Assembly (NCBI GenBank): GCA_009845645.1
Contig: VXZF01000004.1
Location: forward strand, 3,714 to 11,104
Direction of reading: 5' to 3'
DNA length: 7,391 nt
DNA from: Gemmatimonadota bacterium
Lineage (GTDB): Bacteria > Latescibacterota > UBA2968 > UBA8231
Within the stretch, counting starts at the first letter, position 1, and every line of letters starts with the position of its first letter. Made by a program: the position numbers and the translations under genes. The notes under the pieces were generated by a model. The model searched no databases. It saw only the letters and a program-made list of their open reading frames with translations, and was not told where the DNA came from. Of the stretch, positions 6,546-7,391 are shown piece after piece.

Positions 6546-6926
6546 CTATGTTCCTCCCTGTACATGTGCACGAAGCGCTGCCAGGACGTCGTCGCTAGTG
6601 AACCCCTCGGTATTGGCATCGGCCAGCAGCCGCGTGACGAACGCGCTTAGGCGGCGGTCGCGTTCACGTCGTGGACGGGCCTGCGCCCGGGTGGCGCTGA
6701 CGAACGAGCCGACCCCTCGCCGGGTTTCGAGCACGCCGGCGCGCTCGAGCTCGCTGTACACGCGCGCGACTGTATTCGCATTGACGCGGAGATCGCCTGC
6801 GAGTTGCCGAACCGTCGGTAGCTGATCACCAGCACGGAGGCGTCCTGCGGCAATCGCCGCTCTCAACCCCCGCTCCAGTTGGATGTAAATGGGAGTGCGG
6901 TCACGCAAGTTGATGCTAACCTGCAT
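6546..6926 (-). CDS. GntR-family transcriptional regulator, YtrA-type (short)
   Basis: This 126-residue DNA-binding protein has a GntR winged helix-turn-helix over about residues 10-78. Landmarks are TPIYIQLERGLRAAIAAGRL (11-30), the recognition region PTVRQLAGDLRVNANTVARV (37-56) and the wing GVGSFV (71-76). Only about 48 residues follow, so the large ligand-binding domain of FadR, HutC and MocR types is absent; this defines the YtrA subfamily. YtrA regulators usually repress their own operon, which commonly encodes an ABC transporter. None is seen here: the downstream genes on the same strand are GAPDH and an oxidoreductase. No clear Shine-Dalgarno precedes the ATG, and a palindrome that is probably its own operator ends two bases beyond the start of that upstream region, so autorepression is likely. 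The divergent membrane-protein gene is another possible target. Confidence 0.88.
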   Translation of the reverse strand: MQVSINLRDRTPIYIQLERGLRAAIAAGRLRAGDQLPTVRQLAGDLRVNANTVARVYSELERAGVLETRRGVGSFVSATRAQARPRRERDRRLSAFVTRLLADANTEGFTSDDVLAALRAHVQGGT

Positions 6927-6930
6927 GTGA

Positions 6931-6952
6931 ACTAATGTACTAGTTTATTAGT
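6931..6952. promoter_or_regulatory. Probable GntR operator (22-bp imperfect palindrome)
   Basis: ACTAAT at 6931-6936 is mirrored by ATTAGT at 6947-6952, and ACTAGT lies exactly in the centre at 6939-6944. Altogether 18 of 22 positions are symmetric. It sits 5-26 bases upstream of the regulator's ATG, in an AT-rich patch quite unlike the surrounding GC-rich DNA. On the - strand a -10-like TATACT (6955-6950) overlaps its upstream end, but no good -35 is present. Position and symmetry fit binding by a dimeric GntR protein that represses its own gene. Confidence 0.55.
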
Positions 6953-7026
6953 ATAATTGTTATAAAAAATTGCTAGCGCCCAACGCGAAGCTGCGCGATT
7001 CGCTGCCGGATCCTCCACTGTGCCCT

Positions 7027-7056
7027 TTGCAATGGAGAGAAGGATGGGGTTATAAT
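7027..7056 (+). promoter_or_regulatory. Sigma-70-like promoter for the right-edge membrane-protein gene
   Basis: TTGCAA (7027-7032, four of six consensus bases) and a perfect TATAAT (7051-7056) are separated by 18 bases. Transcription would begin near 7063 and give a leader of about 35 bases before the ATG at 7098. A four-codon ORF (ATG at 7068, stop at 7080-7082) lies in that leader; it has no obvious ribosome binding site of its own. Confidence 0.5.
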
Positions 7057-7086
7057 ATTCGCGGTGGATGGACGCGACTTGATCAT

Positions 7087-7092
7087 AGGAGG
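7087..7092 (+). promoter_or_regulatory. Consensus Shine-Dalgarno AGGAGG
   Basis: AGGAGG is followed after five bases by ATG 7098. It is the strongest ribosome binding site in the window and decides the start and frame of the right-edge gene over the overlapping GTG-initiated frame at 7064, which has no such signal. Confidence 0.75.
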
Positions 7093-7097
7093 TTGTT

Positions 7098-7391
7098 ATG
7101 GTACCAGCCTACGCCCTGTGTTTTTTCTTTATAGATTTTTTCCTGCTTCTTTTTTCTCCTTTCTGGGGCCCGTATCTCGGATGGAGCGTAGAGATACCAG
7201 CCTATTTCGTCCCGTTTCCCGCCCTGTTTCTCGCCCTGTTTCCCGCTTTGTATCTCGGATGGATCGAAGAAAAGAATCGCGAACGGCTGGAACAGCTAGC
7301 CGATCAACTGCGTCAACTCTACAAGCGCTCCGGTCAGCCGGCCCTGCGGGTACGCCGTCCCAGACGACTCCACTTTGAGACGCATCAGGCC
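7098..7391 (+). CDS. Small membrane protein of unknown function with duplicated hydrophobic segment (3' end outside window)
   Basis: The frame stays open for 98 codons to the right edge with no stop, after a consensus ribosome binding site and a good promoter. I do not recognise the protein. Two hydrophobic segments are visible, residues 6-29 (very rich in Phe and Leu, with D13 inside) and 34-56. They look like copies of one unit: each begins with PAY (3-5 and 34-36) and ends with YLGW (26-29 and 52-55). A charged, probably helical or coiled-coil stretch follows, from about E57 to R77 (EEKNRERLEQLADQLRQLYK). A basic patch, RVRRPRR, is at 84-90. This suggests a membrane anchor or hairpin with an Arg-rich cytoplasmic tail, by the positive-inside rule. 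It is divergent from the GntR gene and may share its control. The product could be a YtrA-regulated membrane component, but that is inference only. Confidence 0.62.
   Translation, partial: MVPAYALCFFFIDFFLLLFSPFWGPYLGWSVEIPAYFVPFPALFLALFPALYLGWIEEKNRERLEQLADQLRQLYKRSGQPALRVRRPRRLHFETHQA
7102..7263 (+). repeat. Direct repeats marking an internal gene duplication
   Basis: A 10-base direct repeat, TACCAGCCTA, occurs at 7102-7111 and 7195-7204. A 14-base repeat, GTATCTCGGATGGA, occurs at 7172-7185 and 7250-7263. Both pairs are in the same codon phase (offsets of 93 and 78 bases). They bracket the two hydrophobic segments of the right-edge protein, which implies duplication of a unit of about 80 bases followed by divergence of its middle. 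Confidence 0.6.
7209..7256 (+). repeat. 12-base coding tandem repeat, four copies
   Basis: Four consecutive 12-base units start at 7209, 7221, 7233 and 7245. The second and third (GCCCTGTTTCTC and GCCCTGTTTCCC) differ at one base, the first matches the third at 10 of 12 positions, and the fourth is more diverged. They encode VPFP, ALFL, ALFP and ALYL inside the second hydrophobic segment of the right-edge protein. Because 12 is a multiple of three, copy-number change would lengthen or shorten the segment without a frameshift. Confidence 0.65.

Noticed and set aside
7112..7256. T- and C-rich repetitive tract considered as a CRISPR array or IS end
   Set aside because: The units are 12 bases with no spacers, are in codon phase and lie inside a well-initiated gene, so they are a coding tandem repeat. 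There are no terminal inverted repeats or transposase.
7064..7378. GTG-initiated 104-codon + strand frame at the right edge
   Set aside because: It overlaps the frame starting at ATG 7098, which has AGGAGG at ideal spacing, hydrophobic segments and in-phase repeats. The 7064 frame has repetitive Arg/Ser/Pro-rich sequence and no ribosome binding site.

Overview
The window is bacterial, with compact intergenic gaps and mostly GC-rich coding sequence (hand counts of single 60-base lines in the outer genes give about 60 to 80% GC). The outer genes belong to sugar and sugar-acid metabolism: an enolase-superfamily sugar-acid dehydratase, a sialidase-like beta-propeller protein, a Gfo/Idh/MocA oxidoreductase and a long-form glyceraldehyde-3-phosphate dehydrogenase (GAPDH). 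This mix is typical of free-living or host-associated saccharolytic heterotrophs, such as Planctomycetes-, Latescibacterota- or Poribacteria-like lineages. That placement is only an impression; no rRNA or other phylogenetic marker is present.

Layout, left to right. (1) 1-486, + strand: the 3' part of a mandelate racemase/galactonate dehydratase-type enzyme. It converges on (2) 521-1495, - strand, a predicted cytoplasmic sialidase-like propeller protein. (3) A divergent 126-base gap leads to two + strand genes of visibly lower GC. 1622-2638 is an APH-fold (aminoglycoside phosphotransferase-like) kinase. 2731-3843 has an unrecognised N-terminal region joined to a short, zinc-less, catalytically altered SIR2 domain. 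(4) Its stop codon directly abuts the stop of a - strand block, read right to left as a YtrA-type GntR regulator (6926-6546), long-form GAPDH (6455-5013) and Gfo/Idh/MocA oxidoreductase (4989-3844). (5) Beyond the regulator, a 171-base divergent gap holds an AT-rich palindrome that is probably the GntR operator, plus a good + strand promoter. That promoter drives a membrane-protein gene starting at 7098 with an AGGAGG ribosome binding site and running off the right edge.

How the genes may work together. The dehydratase, propeller protein and oxidoreductase look like separate parts of a sugar-acid or glycan catabolic neighbourhood, and GAPDH would take the resulting triose phosphate into central metabolism. 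GAPDH and the oxidoreductase are 23 bases apart and probably cotranscribed. The kinase/SIR2 pair is the compositional outlier and looks like an acquired two-gene cassette. Its function cannot be read from sequence, but it is the best candidate here for an undescribed system. The right-edge gene is also unusual: its two hydrophobic segments look like copies of one unit, and the second is partly built from a 12-base tandem repeat.
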